NCBI GenBank assembly: GCA_016934635.1
Contig: JAFGSK010000035.1
Coordinates: forward strand, 1 to 64,000
DNA length: 64,000 nucleotides
Direction: 5' to 3'
Source of the DNA: Caldifarciminota bacterium
GTDB lineage: Bacteria > Hydrothermota > Tepidihabitantia > B3-TA06
Shown: one piece after another, positions 7,832 to 15,459 of the stretch
Layout of the letters: every line of letters begins with the position of its first letter
Position numbering within the stretch: position 1 is the stretch's first letter
Notes under the pieces: model-generated
What the model saw: only the letters and a program-made list of their open reading frames with translations
Told to the model about the DNA's origin: nothing
Databases searched by the model: none
Position numbers and translations under genes: made by a program

Positions 7832-9226
7832 CTACCACCCATTCCAGGCTGCGTTGCCGGTGTTCTGGTTGTCGTGACCTACACGTGGCCACGGAGAAGT
7901 TGCAAGTCCGGTTGAGTTGGTATCAAAGGCGTAGAATACGCCTTCATCCGATCCGCAATAGAGAGTGCCGTCTGTAGCAATTGCGGGAGAGCCGTAAACA
8001 CAACCTTCAGTTTTGAATCTCCACCGCAAATTACCGTTAACATTAACTGCGTAAAGATATTCATCTGGTCCCCCTATATAGATTGTACCTTCAGAATCAA
8101 TTGTCGGTTCAAAAGCTAAAACCCAATCACCGCCAAAACAATAATCCCATTTGATGTTTCCGATAGAACTAACCGAATACAGACCAACATGATACGAACC
8201 TGTGTAGATAGAACCATTAACATAGATCGTTCCATCGGCACCAACTACTGGCGAACAGGTTGAACCGCAACCCACATCTGAATTAGCCCATATCTCAACA
8301 CCGCTGGACGAAATGGCGCGAAGGTGAGGATCATTGGGAACAACGTATATGGTTCCATCGGAAGCAATGGCAGGATAGGTATATACCCCACAATCAGAGA
8401 ATAATACAGACCAATTGATAGTTGAATCTGGATTGACGGAATTAAAAAAACTCTGTTCACCTATATCACCAGTATTCGTTAAAAAAGTGCCGAAATAGAC
8501 AGTACCATCACTACCGATGGATACATGGTTTACGTAAACATCTACATTCAACGACCATTTATATGTTGAGTCCGGATTTATAGCGTAAAGACAATCCCCA
8601 CATCCGAAGTATATCGTTCCGTCAGTACCGATAGCAGGAGATTGTATTGACCACCCAGATAAAATCGACCATTCGGCACTTCCTGACTGGTTTATAGCTA
8701 ATAATCCATTTTGTGACCCAATTTAGATGTTTCCATTAGATGAAATAACAGGAGGTGTTACTTCTCCTCCGGCATCGAACTCCCACTTCTTTGTTCCGTC
8801 AGGATTATAAGCGTATAGGTAACCCCAGCTATCTTTCTCAAAAGCCCCAAAGTAGATGGTTCCGTCTGAGCCTATTGCCGGGCGGGTTATTTCTCCCCCC
8901 ACTTCAAGTTTCCACTTAAGCTTTGCCAAAGTGGTATCGGCTGAGTCCATAGGAACCAGCGTTACGTTGACTAATGTGGTTTCTTCGACCTCGACGATAA
9001 CCAGACTGTCCCAATCCAAGTAATCCTCAAGACTAAGCTTGAGTTGGTGTTCTCCAGTTCCTACTTCGAGCACACAACTTGTTGTCTCATCGGTAAGACT
9101 GTCGTTAAGGGAGACGTTTGCTCCACGCGGAGTTGAGGTAATGGAAATCCAGCCCACTTCCTCTATCTGACATGCAATAAGTGACAGGATTATTGCCAAT
9201 CCCGGCAGAATGTACTTTTTTTTCAT
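7832..9226 (-). pseudogene. PEGA and PQQ-propeller lipoprotein gene with one in-frame stop
   Basis: One reading frame runs from ATG 9226 to the stop at 7832 (464 codons before the stop) except for a single TAA at 8723-8725. The residue before the break is in SSNGNI and the frame resumes IGSQNGLLAIN; sibling repeats read GTIYFG or GTIYVG at that spot, so the TAA replaces a tyrosine codon. The protein starts with a lipoprotein signal (lipobox LIAC, C19), then a PEGA-type Ig module (STPRGANVSLND...), then at least five PQQ-like beta-propeller blades with the motif (S/A)DGT(I/V)Y. AAGGAGG precedes the ATG. It could be a recent pseudogene, a sequencing error, or a truncated secreted form. Confidence 0.8.
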
Positions 9227-9280
9227 CTTTCCTCCTTCTTATGTTTTAGTAGAAGCGCCGCTTCTTCCTTTGTCAAGACA

Positions 9281-9328
9281 ATCCCCTCTCGAACGCTTTT
9301 TTAGTATTTCCAGTTTCTGTGTCTAATC
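9281..9328. repeat. 48-bp direct repeat, copy 2
   Basis: Partner of 7777-7824. It covers the last codons of the minus-strand gene at 9301-9537 and runs up to the TTGACA-like box ahead of the PQQ gene. Confidence 0.85.
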
Positions 9329-9537
9329 CAGCGCCTGACATCTGCCTGGAACTTCGTGCTGTTTGTTTCTCGGGCGTGCATCAGATCAATTTCATTATTT
9401 ACTTCTCGCTCAAGTATTGGTATTAGTTCTGTTCGGAAACTTGGACTTACACTGAACCCGACATTTTCCAATAGATCGATTATGTCTTTGGTAACCGGGA
9501 TCTCGATTGCTCTCCCCCGATCCTTGATGTCAATCAT
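9301..9537 (-). CDS. Small hypothetical protein
   Basis: A 78-residue cytoplasmic-type protein (from MIDIKDRGRAIEI to WIRHRNWKY), mixed alpha/beta by composition, not recognised. The frame extends to a TTG at 9594, and ATG codons also occur at 9561 and 9558. I chose ATG 9537 because GGGGG lies 6-10 nt before it and upstream residues look less structured. Its last 25 bases belong to the 48-bp repeat that recurs on the far side of the PQQ gene, so this gene or its tail took part in a local duplication. Confidence 0.45.
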   Translation of the reverse strand: MIDIKDRGRAIEIPVTKDIIDLLENVGFSVSPSFRTELIPILEREVNNEIDLMHARETNSTKFQADVRRWIRHRNWKY

Positions 9538-9726
9538 AACTACCCCCGTGTTTATCATCATTTCAAGCAAGATGCGTGCCAGGAAACATCTCAATTATAA
9601 GTTCTGTTTTACTGGCACCTACTTCAAGGAAACTTTCGGTCTGTAAAAAGTGGTTATCCTTATGGATAACGGCAATCCTCCTTTCTTTTAACTGCAGACC
9701 GAACCATGCTTTCGTATGAACCTTAC

Positions 9727-9754
9727 TTGACACCAACCATTTGTTCACTACTGT
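9727..9754 (+). promoter_or_regulatory. Leaderless promoter of the 9761 gene
   Basis: TTGACA at 9727-9732, a 16-nt spacer, TACTGT at 9749-9754, then 6 nt to ATG 9761. No Shine-Dalgarno is present. Confidence 0.7.
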
Positions 9755-9760
9755 TTCTTG

Positions 9761-10135
9761 ATGGACAGGAAACGAGTCGAGGAACTCCAAAAACTTTATG
9801 CTTCCTGGAGTAACGAGGAATTGATTCAAGCGGTAAAGAATGAACCTGAGGCTTTGAGATTGATTAAGGAGGAGTTACACAAACGCAATATCCTGAAGAG
9901 AAAAATCACACCCGTCGAAAGAAAACTAAAGAAAACCGTTATAAGCGGCTGGATAGTTTTCTTTATGATTATCCTGTGGTTGGAATTATTGTGGTTTTTT
10001 ATGACCGGTTGGTACCTGAGTGAGATAAGCTTTGTATTCTATATTTTAGGTCTTAGTATTACAGTCTACGGAATAGTTACATTTATCTTCCTACTGAAGA
10101 AAAATAGCATAGCTCTCAAACTCGTAAAAATATGA
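9761..10135 (+). CDS. Small membrane protein with two transmembrane helices
   Basis: The 124-residue product begins MDRKRVEELQKLYASWSNEELIQAV, an amphipathic charged helix of about 50 residues, followed by two hydrophobic segments (about 58-80 and 85-108). No known family. The start is fixed by the promoter 6 nt upstream; a TTG three bases earlier is unlikely. It overlaps the next gene by 4 nt (ATGA), so the two are co-translated and probably act together in the membrane. An overlapping antisense ORF (9563-9829) is judged a shadow. Confidence 0.65.
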   Translation: MDRKRVEELQKLYASWSNEELIQAVKNEPEALRLIKEELHKRNILKRKITPVERKLKKTVISGWIVFFMIILWLELLWFFMTGWYLSEISFVFYILGLSITVYGIVTFIFLLKKNSIALKLVKI

Positions 10136-10359
10136 CTGGTAACGGCCTTTTTTTCATTAACATCCCGTTTTTTATCGGAATAGTAATACTTAACGGATCA
10201 GGATTCATTGAAACTCTCGCCCTTGCACGCAGGATAGGATTCGCTTCTGCATTCCTTATTCGGTCGGTAATTTACGTGCTGTGGTTTATTTATTTCTCTG
10301 AATCCAAACGGGTAGCGTCAAGATACGGACTGGCCCAGATAAACGACGAGAAGAAATAA
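10132..10359 (+). CDS. Small membrane protein coupled to the 9761 gene
   Basis: A 75-residue protein with two hydrophobic segments (about 5-25 and 35-55) and a charged C-terminus ending in DEKK. Not recognised. The ATGA overlap with the preceding gene and the matching membrane character suggest a two-subunit membrane unit or two halves of one former gene. It ends before a short convergent gap; no hairpin terminator is evident. Confidence 0.55.
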   Translation: MTGNGLFFINIPFFIGIVILNGSGFIETLALARRIGFASAFLIRSVIYVLWFIYFSESKRVASRYGLAQINDEKK

Positions 10360-10424
10360 TAACCCTCTTTGTTTAGTATTTTCCGACCATCGCCCTTGAT
10401 TTGACTATGAAAACGGGTAATCCC

Positions 10425-10985
10425 TTATTCCCAACTTACTTCCCATGCACAGGAATTACCGCCCACCTTCCAACGGCATGTGGTTTCCTTCACCACAACG
10501 TCCTTTCCGCTCATAAGCTTACATACCATCCCTATCCAGGAACCGTTCACTCTGCAGTGCATTTCGTTTCCGTCGTATCCTGAGATAGTAACCAGGGCTT
10601 TTCTGCGATCCTCATCGATCAGTTCTACGTCGAGGTCTCCACAATCCTTGTAACGCGACCACAAAAATGACAGGCGTGGTAGTACGCGGGAAATAGGAAG
10701 GAGTGCGGCTTTTGATTTGGGTCCGCCTGCTAGATCAATATCGGCAAGAAACTTGCCGATATCCTCTAAAGGTGCAGGTTTGCCGTTCCCGAGGTACTCA
10801 ACGATGCTCTCATAAATCTCAGTCAAATATTCCAAAGGATACCAAGCCCAACCCTCGGGTCTGGAAAGACTCCGGGCAACAGGAGAACGCATCTTGGCCA
10901 TAAATTTACCATAGCGTTCTTGATTGAGGGTCTTTACCATCCATTCGTTTAACGCGACGAATGTATTTCCTCTTATATTAGCCAT
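10425..10985 (-). CDS. V4R/DUF2378-like small-molecule sensor protein
   Basis: The 186-residue protein is mostly helical. It ends in a beta-rich segment with the pattern C-R-W-K-x-G-x-x-x-C-x-W-x-x-x-W (from TTCRWKVGG to SCAWEVSWE). Paired cysteines spaced like this near the C-terminus are seen in 4-vinyl-reductase (V4R) and related heme-NO-binding-like domains that sense small hydrophobic ligands; the assignment rests on this pattern only. It starts at ATG 10985, overlapping the end of the small upstream gene by 8 nt, so it is likely co-translated with it. No output domain is fused; it might work with the receiver/Roadblock cluster at 11.7-14.2 kb, which is inference. Confidence 0.5.
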   Translation of the reverse strand: MANIRGNTFVALNEWMVKTLNQERYGKFMAKMRSPVARSLSRPEGWAWYPLEYLTEIYESIVEYLGNGKPAPLEDIGKFLADIDLAGGPKSKAALLPISRVLPRLSFLWSRYKDCGDLDVELIDEDRRKALVTISGYDGNEMHCRVNGSWIGMVCKLMSGKDVVVKETTCRWKVGGNSCAWEVSWE

Positions 10986-11142
10986 ACCGCCCGCTTGAAA
11001 AAGTCTCGCCCCCCAACGTTTCTAATATACATGCTACCCTGGGCAGCATATTAATCATAAATTGAATATCATTCTCCATATCCAAACCCCTGGCTATCCC
11101 ACATTTTATTGTCTCAAAAGAGTTACAACGTATGCTCGGCAT
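10978..11142 (-). CDS. Small hypothetical protein upstream of the V4R-like gene
   Basis: A 54-residue product (MPSIRCNSFETIKCGIARG..., ending TFSSGRYG). ATG 11142 has AGGAGA six bases upstream and lies about 30 nt after a strong promoter, so it is probably translated. An upstream in-frame GTG at 11166 lies 7 nt after the -10 box and would suit a leaderless start giving 62 residues; I cannot decide between them. Not recognised. It overlaps the next gene by 8 nt. Confidence 0.5.
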   Translation of the reverse strand: MPSIRCNSFETIKCGIARGLDMENDIQFMINMLPRVACILETLGGETFSSGRYG

Positions 11143-11173
11143 ATAATGTCTCCTGTCTCCGCCCACAGTCTTA

Positions 11174-11201
11174 AGCTTAACATAGATTACCCTAATGTCA
11201 A
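11174..11201 (-). promoter_or_regulatory. Minus-strand promoter of the V4R-like pair
   Basis: TTGACA (11196-11201), a 16-nt spacer, TAAGCT (11174-11179). It lies back to back with the plus-strand promoter at 11212-11239, leaving only 10 nt between the two -35 boxes. Confidence 0.7.
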
Positions 11202-11211
11202 GCTCATATGC

Positions 11212-11239
11212 TTTACCTAGTCCGATACTTGCCTATAAT
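11212..11239 (+). promoter_or_regulatory. Leaderless promoter of the 11246 gene
   Basis: TTTACC at 11212-11217 (weak -35), a 16-nt spacer, a perfect TATAAT at 11234-11239, then 6 nt to the ATG. No Shine-Dalgarno. Confidence 0.6.
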
Positions 11240-11245
11240 ATTGTT

Positions 11246-11626
11246 ATGGCTATACCTCCTCGTCGAACAAGGGTCACTTCCTCGACTCGGCCCATCATTA
11301 TCGCTTTCGTTGTACTGATCGGATTGATTGTGACCTTTTATATGTTGAAACGAAAGGAGAAAGAGAGAGAAGTCCCCACAGATACCCTCAAGGTTACCGT
11401 GGAGGGTTACATTTTAAATAATCAAGAAATTGGTCTTGAGGATATTAGGAGCCTATATCCTGCTGACGGTAAACTGCGAAAACTACACGTATGGTTTGAT
11501 CCGGATATGGATTGGGGTGATACCTGGGAGGTCCAAGATACCTTGCGAATACTGGATAAGGAGCGAAGGAACCTAACAGTTACCGGCCTTCTGGATGAAA
11601 TAAAACCCCTTGACGATATTAATTAA
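11246..11626 (+). CDS. Small single-pass membrane protein
   Basis: A 126-residue protein: a short basic N-terminus (MAIPPRRTRVTSSTR), one transmembrane helix (about 17-36, PIIIAFVVLIGLIVTFYML), a lysine/glutamate-rich stretch, then a soluble periplasmic or cytoplasmic domain of about 75 residues. Not recognised. The frame is open to 11195, but the start at 11246 is set by TATAAT ending 6 nt upstream. It is transcribed divergently from the V4R-like pair and convergently with the Roadblock cluster. Confidence 0.65.
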   Translation: MAIPPRRTRVTSSTRPIIIAFVVLIGLIVTFYMLKRKEKEREVPTDTLKVTVEGYILNNQEIGLEDIRSLYPADGKLRKLHVWFDPDMDWGDTWEVQDTLRILDKERRNLTVTGLLDEIKPLDDIN

Positions 11627-11674
11627 CCGGCATTAGAACTCCCAAAGTAGATAATCTAATGACGGTAAAGGAAA

Positions 11675-12013
11675 CTATTCCTGAGCCTGTGAATCGTCCT
11701 TGGCTTTCAAAAGATTCAGTACCGAGAATATCTTGCGTAAAACGCCAAGGGTAATCGTTACATAAAAAGCACCGAAGAAAAATACCGCAAAAACCAATAT
11801 CGCAGCCCAGTCTATAAGTAACCCCACCGCTACTAATACAGGCGATATAACGTAACCCAGGAAGAAAAATGCGATAAGTGCAAGGAGTAGTTTAAGTCTA
11901 TTTCCGACTTCTCCCCCACCGCTGAATCCTGAAATCAATCGAGCAATCAACCAGATGTTTGCTGCCATAACGAGGATCGCCGCACTACTCAACACATAAG
12001 CAACAATAGTCAT
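11675..12013 (-). CDS. Small multi-pass membrane protein of the Roadblock cluster
   Basis: The 112-residue protein has about three hydrophobic segments (residues 3-25, 40-60 and 65-90) and a charged C-terminal tail (NLLKAKDDSQAQE). Not recognised. It is the last gene of the cluster: its ATG overlaps the stop of the upstream Roadblock gene by 4 nt, so translation is coupled. Its job may be to tether or respond to the cytoplasmic Roadblock proteins at the membrane; that is inferred from position only. Confidence 0.6.
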   Translation of the reverse strand: MTIVAYVLSSAAILVMAANIWLIARLISGFSGGGEVGNRLKLLLALIAFFFLGYVISPVLVAVGLLIDWAAILVFAVFFFGAFYVTITLGVLRKIFSVLNLLKAKDDSQAQE

Positions 12014-12600
12014 AACTCTTCTCCTTGATTTGTCATATTGTCGATAACCTGCTTTCTCAAAATATCTCTCATCCTTCTTGCAATCTGATCAGCCTTCTTC
12101 TCGTCTATTAAAAGCCGGGTGAAATCTTCAATCTCTTTGCAGGTTCGATGTAACTCTTTGGAAGAAGATCCTGTAACAGCAAGCATTTCGAGGGGTTTAG
12201 TCGCCTGATCACCCAGGAGTTCAATACAAGTCTTGCGCAAAAGTACAACAGGCTCATCCTCTTTTAAACCTTCAATTATTTCAGCCTCACAACGCTTGAT
12301 CGCCTCTTTTAAAAACATCATGTTCACCTCATGGGAACATAAGAGTATAAGACTGCCTTTGGGGAGTTTTTTAATCACAACACGACCGTTCTCAAAAGTA
12401 TAATAAATCTCCTGAGCTTCTCCGCCTTCAGCATTGATCCCGTGGAATGTCAGTGAGACGAGAACTGCAACCTGCTCTGCAGCAGCACGCTCAACGTCTC
12501 CCTGCCAGGAACTCTCCACCATTCGCCCATTTGAATCAACCGCAAGTGACCCTTTCACTCCCTGAACTCGGCTAAGAAAGAGAAGTTGATCCTTAATCAT
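12010..12600 (-). CDS. Roadblock/LC7 domain protein (MglB-like)
   Basis: In this 196-residue protein the first 100 residues match the Roadblock/LC7 pattern: a helix (KDQLLFLSRVQGVKGSLAV), a strand with DSNGRMVES, a helix with EQVAVLVSLTF, then strands ending RVVIKKLPKGSLILLC. In bacteria such proteins dimerise and regulate small Ras-like GTPases of the MglA type. A helical C-terminal extension of about 90 residues with many charged residues follows. It overlaps both neighbours by 4 nt (ATGA junctions). No MglA gene lies beside it; a degenerate GTPase domain occurs at 33097-34560. Confidence 0.7.
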   Translation of the reverse strand: MIKDQLLFLSRVQGVKGSLAVDSNGRMVESSWQGDVERAAAEQVAVLVSLTFHGINAEGGEAQEIYYTFENGRVVIKKLPKGSLILLCSHEVNMMFLKEAIKRCEAEIIEGLKEDEPVVLLRKTCIELLGDQATKPLEMLAVTGSSSKELHRTCKEIEDFTRLLIDEKKADQIARRMRDILRKQVIDNMTNQGEEL

Positions 12601-13355
12601 TTATTACCCCCTGATAAGATGCGTTCGATCTCAGGCCCGATGAATCTGGCCGAAGCATCCTTGAGGATGCTTGTTCCCAGGAAATCTTCACCAACTTGGT
12701 GCAAAAGCACCTTCGAGCCCTCTCCAATAATAGCTCCGTGAAGGAACTTCCCAAGATTCCATGTCTTACTGATAGAGTCTGCCGCATTACCGCAATAGGC
12801 TATGTCTGCCCTGAAGCGATGCGCCTTTACTTCATCAAGGTTCAGGCAACCAATCGCAATCCCGTCCTCTGTAACCTTAATTGCCCCTTTTACACCTTCA
12901 ATACCTGCGAGAGCTTCTAAAAGGTGATCAGATGAAGGCTTATCTTGATTTTTCTTACCGTCTTCTGACTCAAGTCCTTTTTCATCGACTCTTAGATACT
13001 GGCATATTGCATCGGCCACTACATCAGGATCAACAGGCCAGGCAAAGAACCTCGCCACTCCTGATTCTTCTACTTCATTGTCACCGATTGAAATATCGAC
13101 AAAGGGTACAATTAATACGGCTAAATGCGCAAGCTCGGGAACTGACTTAAATTTCTTGCATATCGGTAACCCTTTGGCAGTGGAATTTTTCGTGCCTATA
13201 CAGATAAGATCAGGTGCGGCTTCCTGGATAGAAACCATTGTATCTGCAATTAAAGGATTCTTCACTGCATGTATCTCGATTCCTCGCCTCTCCAATCTCT
13301 CGTAAAGCGCAAAGAGTTCAACTTCCACACCGTCTTCTACAAGCACTATCTTCAA
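12597..13355 (-). CDS. Degenerate receiver fused to a Roadblock domain
   Basis: The 252-residue protein starts like a response-regulator receiver (KIVLVEDG), and the region ending near residue 125 has receiver-like length. However, the phosphoacceptor position reads LICIGTKNSTAKGL, with glycine or threonine in place of aspartate, so it should not be phosphorylated in the usual way. Residues about 145-245 form a Roadblock/LC7-like domain (LLEALAGIEGVKGAIKV..DGIAIGC, then GKFLHGAIIGEGSKVLLHQV). The start is TTG at 13355, six bases after AGGAG. It heads a three-gene coupled set. Probably a signalling scaffold that recognises a partner without phosphotransfer. Confidence 0.65.
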   Translation of the reverse strand: MKIVLVEDGVEVELFALYERLERRGIEIHAVKNPLIADTMVSIQEAAPDLICIGTKNSTAKGLPICKKFKSVPELAHLAVLIVPFVDISIGDNEVEESGVARFFAWPVDPDVVADAICQYLRVDEKGLESEDGKKNQDKPSSDHLLEALAGIEGVKGAIKVTEDGIAIGCLNLDEVKAHRFRADIAYCGNAADSISKTWNLGKFLHGAIIGEGSKVLLHQVGEDFLGTSILKDASARFIGPEIERILSGGNK

Positions 13356-13469
13356 TCCTTACTCCTTTTGGTTGAAAGGCTCTGCATAATACTCTCTAAG
13401 AAAATCTACATGACTTTTAACATCGAATACTTCTTGTAAAATAATTATTTAAGGTTACTTGGATAAAAT

Positions 13470-14246
13470 TCATCTAGATAACTTTCCCCTCTTTTTTGCA
13501 AGCTCATCCGTGCGTCTGGCCCCTTCCAGAAGCAGAGCGTTAACTGAATGTTCGATCGTGCGGGCAACGGTCTCGTCGTAAGCAAGATTAGTAAACTTTC
13601 CTAATTCCCAGGATTGAATCTCAAAAAAAGCCTCTTCACCGTGGAGTTTTACATACTCAGGCTCTTCCCCTAACTCATCATCATAGGAGGAGTGGTCGAC
13701 TCCAGATTCAATCACCTCTGCATGAACCGGGTTCCCGTTCTTGAAATATATACGTCCCTTACAGTTGGTACTCTCTATCTGAAGTACAGCCGTCCTATGG
13801 CCCAGGGCGTAAAGTTGAATTAACTCCTCGGAGGTCAGTTCGATCGACCCGGCAAGACCTTTCTTTTGCTCCTTGGGTTTTTCAAGAACTTCATTGATTA
13901 CTTCAATAAGATGTTCCGGGGATACGGGCTTGTTAAGATAATCGAGGGAACCTAACTTCTTAGCCTGTCGCTTAGTTCGGAGAGAAGGATACCCGGTAAT
14001 TACTATTATCCGTTGTCCGGCCTTTAATTGACGAATGCCTCTAATCAGTTCGATCCCGTCCATCTCCGGCATGTTGATATCTACGATTACTAAATTAAAA
14101 TCACTAACCTCTAATGCGGCCAATGCAAATTTTCCAAAAAGTGCAGTTTGAACCTCGAAACCCCGCGAAGCGAGTATCCTGGATATACATTCCAGGAATC
14201 GGGCATCGTCATCAACCACCAGTATTCGCTGTTTACTCGCGATCAC
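13470..14246 (-). CDS. Response regulator with DUF4388 output domain
   Basis: The 258-residue protein has an intact receiver (VVDDD at 10-14, phosphoacceptor D56 in VIVDINMPEMDG, conserved K in YLNKPVSPE). From about residue 135 follows a DUF4388 domain (GSIELTSEELIQLYALGHRTAVLQIES..GRIYFKNGNPVHAEV, then GEEAFFEIQSWELGKFTNL). DUF4388 proteins occur with two-component and gliding or polarity systems; its ligand is unknown. The start is GTG at 14246 after AAAGGAGAG. A promoter lies about 280 nt upstream. It is separated from the Roadblock genes by 114 nt but shares their orientation. Confidence 0.8.
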   Translation of the reverse strand: MIASKQRILVVDDDARFLECISRILASRGFEVQTALFGKFALAALEVSDFNLVIVDINMPEMDGIELIRGIRQLKAGQRIIVITGYPSLRTKRQAKKLGSLDYLNKPVSPEHLIEVINEVLEKPKEQKKGLAGSIELTSEELIQLYALGHRTAVLQIESTNCKGRIYFKNGNPVHAEVIESGVDHSSYDDELGEEPEYVKLHGEEAFFEIQSWELGKFTNLAYDETVARTIEHSVNALLLEGARRTDELAKKRGKLSR

Positions 14247-14550
14247 GGTCTCTCCTTTCCGTTCAGGTTTGCCAAACCCTTTCTACCTTCTTATCGTTTA
14301 ACTCACTCCAAAAAGATAAGCGTCTAATCTAGACTCGGCGATCAACATCAAGCCTTGATTCAAGGCTAACGGCCTCCTGCACCTTCTCTTATGAACACTT
14401 TCCCTTGGTATCAGGCTCTTGCATCTGCAACTCCTTTCTCCCAGGATTGTTCCTTACTCTTTCGTCAGGGATAATCCTTCACTATCCACACCCTTCAACT
14501 CCCTATATCTCTTCGATACAGTAAGTATAGCAAAAAAAAACGAATGTCAA
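14247..14550 (-). promoter_or_regulatory. Promoter and long leader of the DUF4388 response regulator
   Basis: Minus-strand TTGACA (14545-14550) and TATACT (14524-14529) are 15 nt apart over an A/T run. The leader of about 270 nt before GTG 14246 contains several hairpins (GGATA..TATCC near 14470; CCTTGAATCAAGG near 14353-14365; GGTTTGGCAAACC just before the Shine-Dalgarno) and a short ORF at 14389-14424. I do not recognise a known riboswitch. 14551-14676 holds nothing I can name. Confidence 0.5.
14389..14424 (-). CDS. Eleven-codon ORF in the leader (possible leader peptide)
   Basis: ATG 14424 is preceded six bases earlier by AAAGGAG and reads MQEPDTKGKCS then TAA. The ribosome-binding site is as good as those of real genes. 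No tract of a single amino acid suggests classical attenuation. It may be chance. Confidence 0.3.
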   Translation of the reverse strand: MQEPDTKGKCS

Positions 14551-14676
14551 GGGAACAGAATATCTAAGGTCCTTGAATCCGAATTGAACTATCGGTATTG
14601 TCACAGATCAAGTAAATCAATATTTTTTTCCACCACACAGGATTAGATCCATCGATGAGGATTCTCTATCGGGCTT

Positions 14677-15459
14677 TCAGAAACGTGGTATTTCTTTATA
14701 GCGGTTGCGGTGAACGAAGCTGGTTGCGAGGGAAAGCTTGTTAAACGTACGATTCTTAAATGCATCCAGACATTTTGAGAATCCGTCCGGTTTGACCTTG
14801 GCCCGTATCAAAGCATCGGAATCTGTCTGATAGACCGGGATGCGTAATGTAGTAAGTGGGATACGAGGTCTTTGCCACACCTCGGCACCCACCGTAAATC
14901 CGATACGGTAACCTGCCTGGTGGGTTGCTTTCAATACCCTCATGTTGAAGCGACCGAAAGGATATGCCACCGCAGGAATCTCAGTTCCCAGTTTATCCTC
15001 AAGAAGTATCTTGGATTCTGTCAGTTCCCAGACAAGTCGATCATCACTGCACCTTTTCAGGTCCGGATGGGTCATGGTATGGGAGCATATATACCAACCG
15101 TCAGCGACCAAATCCCCTATCTCTGACCAACCAAGATGCCTAAGTCGACCGCCGAAGATATCCCAACTGTTGGTCTTGCCTACGTAGCCTGCTACCACTG
15201 AGACCATACCGGCCAGCGCCCTTTCGCGCATCAAGGGATAAGCGTTGGTGTACACCTCCTCGTATCCGTCGTCAAAGGAGAGCATAACTTGAGGGGATTC
15301 GTTGCTAGAACCCGCAAGATAGGCTTGAAAATCAGAAGGTGGAACGATTACGGTCTCATCTATCAATATATCCAGTATCTTCGAGAATCTTCGAGAGGGA
15401 ATTTTAGTAAAAGCGATACCCTGATTGGAAATATTATGGAACTCCAGTATGGTGAACAT
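14677..15459 (-). CDS. Polysaccharide deacetylase (NodB-type)
   Basis: The 260-residue protein carries the carbohydrate esterase 4 motifs in order: the catalytic Asp and metal ligand in LSFDDGYE (D63, D64), SHTMTHPDL with the metal histidines H127 and H131, and YPFGRFN. Such enzymes remove N- or O-acetyl groups from glycans. There is no signal peptide, so it may act in the cytoplasm on a lipid-linked glycan. The ATG overlaps the stop of the MFS gene by one base (TGATG). It is last in the rpsO run and near the glycosyltransferase, consistent with surface-glycan synthesis. Confidence 0.85.
   Translation of the reverse strand: MFTILEFHNISNQGIAFTKIPSRRFSKILDILIDETVIVPPSDFQAYLAGSSNESPQVMLSFDDGYEEVYTNAYPLMRERALAGMVSVVAGYVGKTNSWDIFGGRLRHLGWSEIGDLVADGWYICSHTMTHPDLKRCSDDRLVWELTESKILLEDKLGTEIPAVAYPFGRFNMRVLKATHQAGYRIGFTVGAEVWQRPRIPLTTLRIPVYQTDSDALIRAKVKPDGFSKCLDAFKNRTFNKLSLATSFVHRNRYKEIPRF

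Noticed and set aside
8723..8725. TAA as a recoded codon
   Set aside because: All other genes here end normally at TAA, TAG or TGA, so code reassignment is not supported.
9563..9829. 88-codon minus-strand ORF facing the 9761 gene
   Set aside because: It covers the leaderless promoter and start of 9761, which fits the genome's promoter rule; no ribosome-binding site for the antisense ORF.
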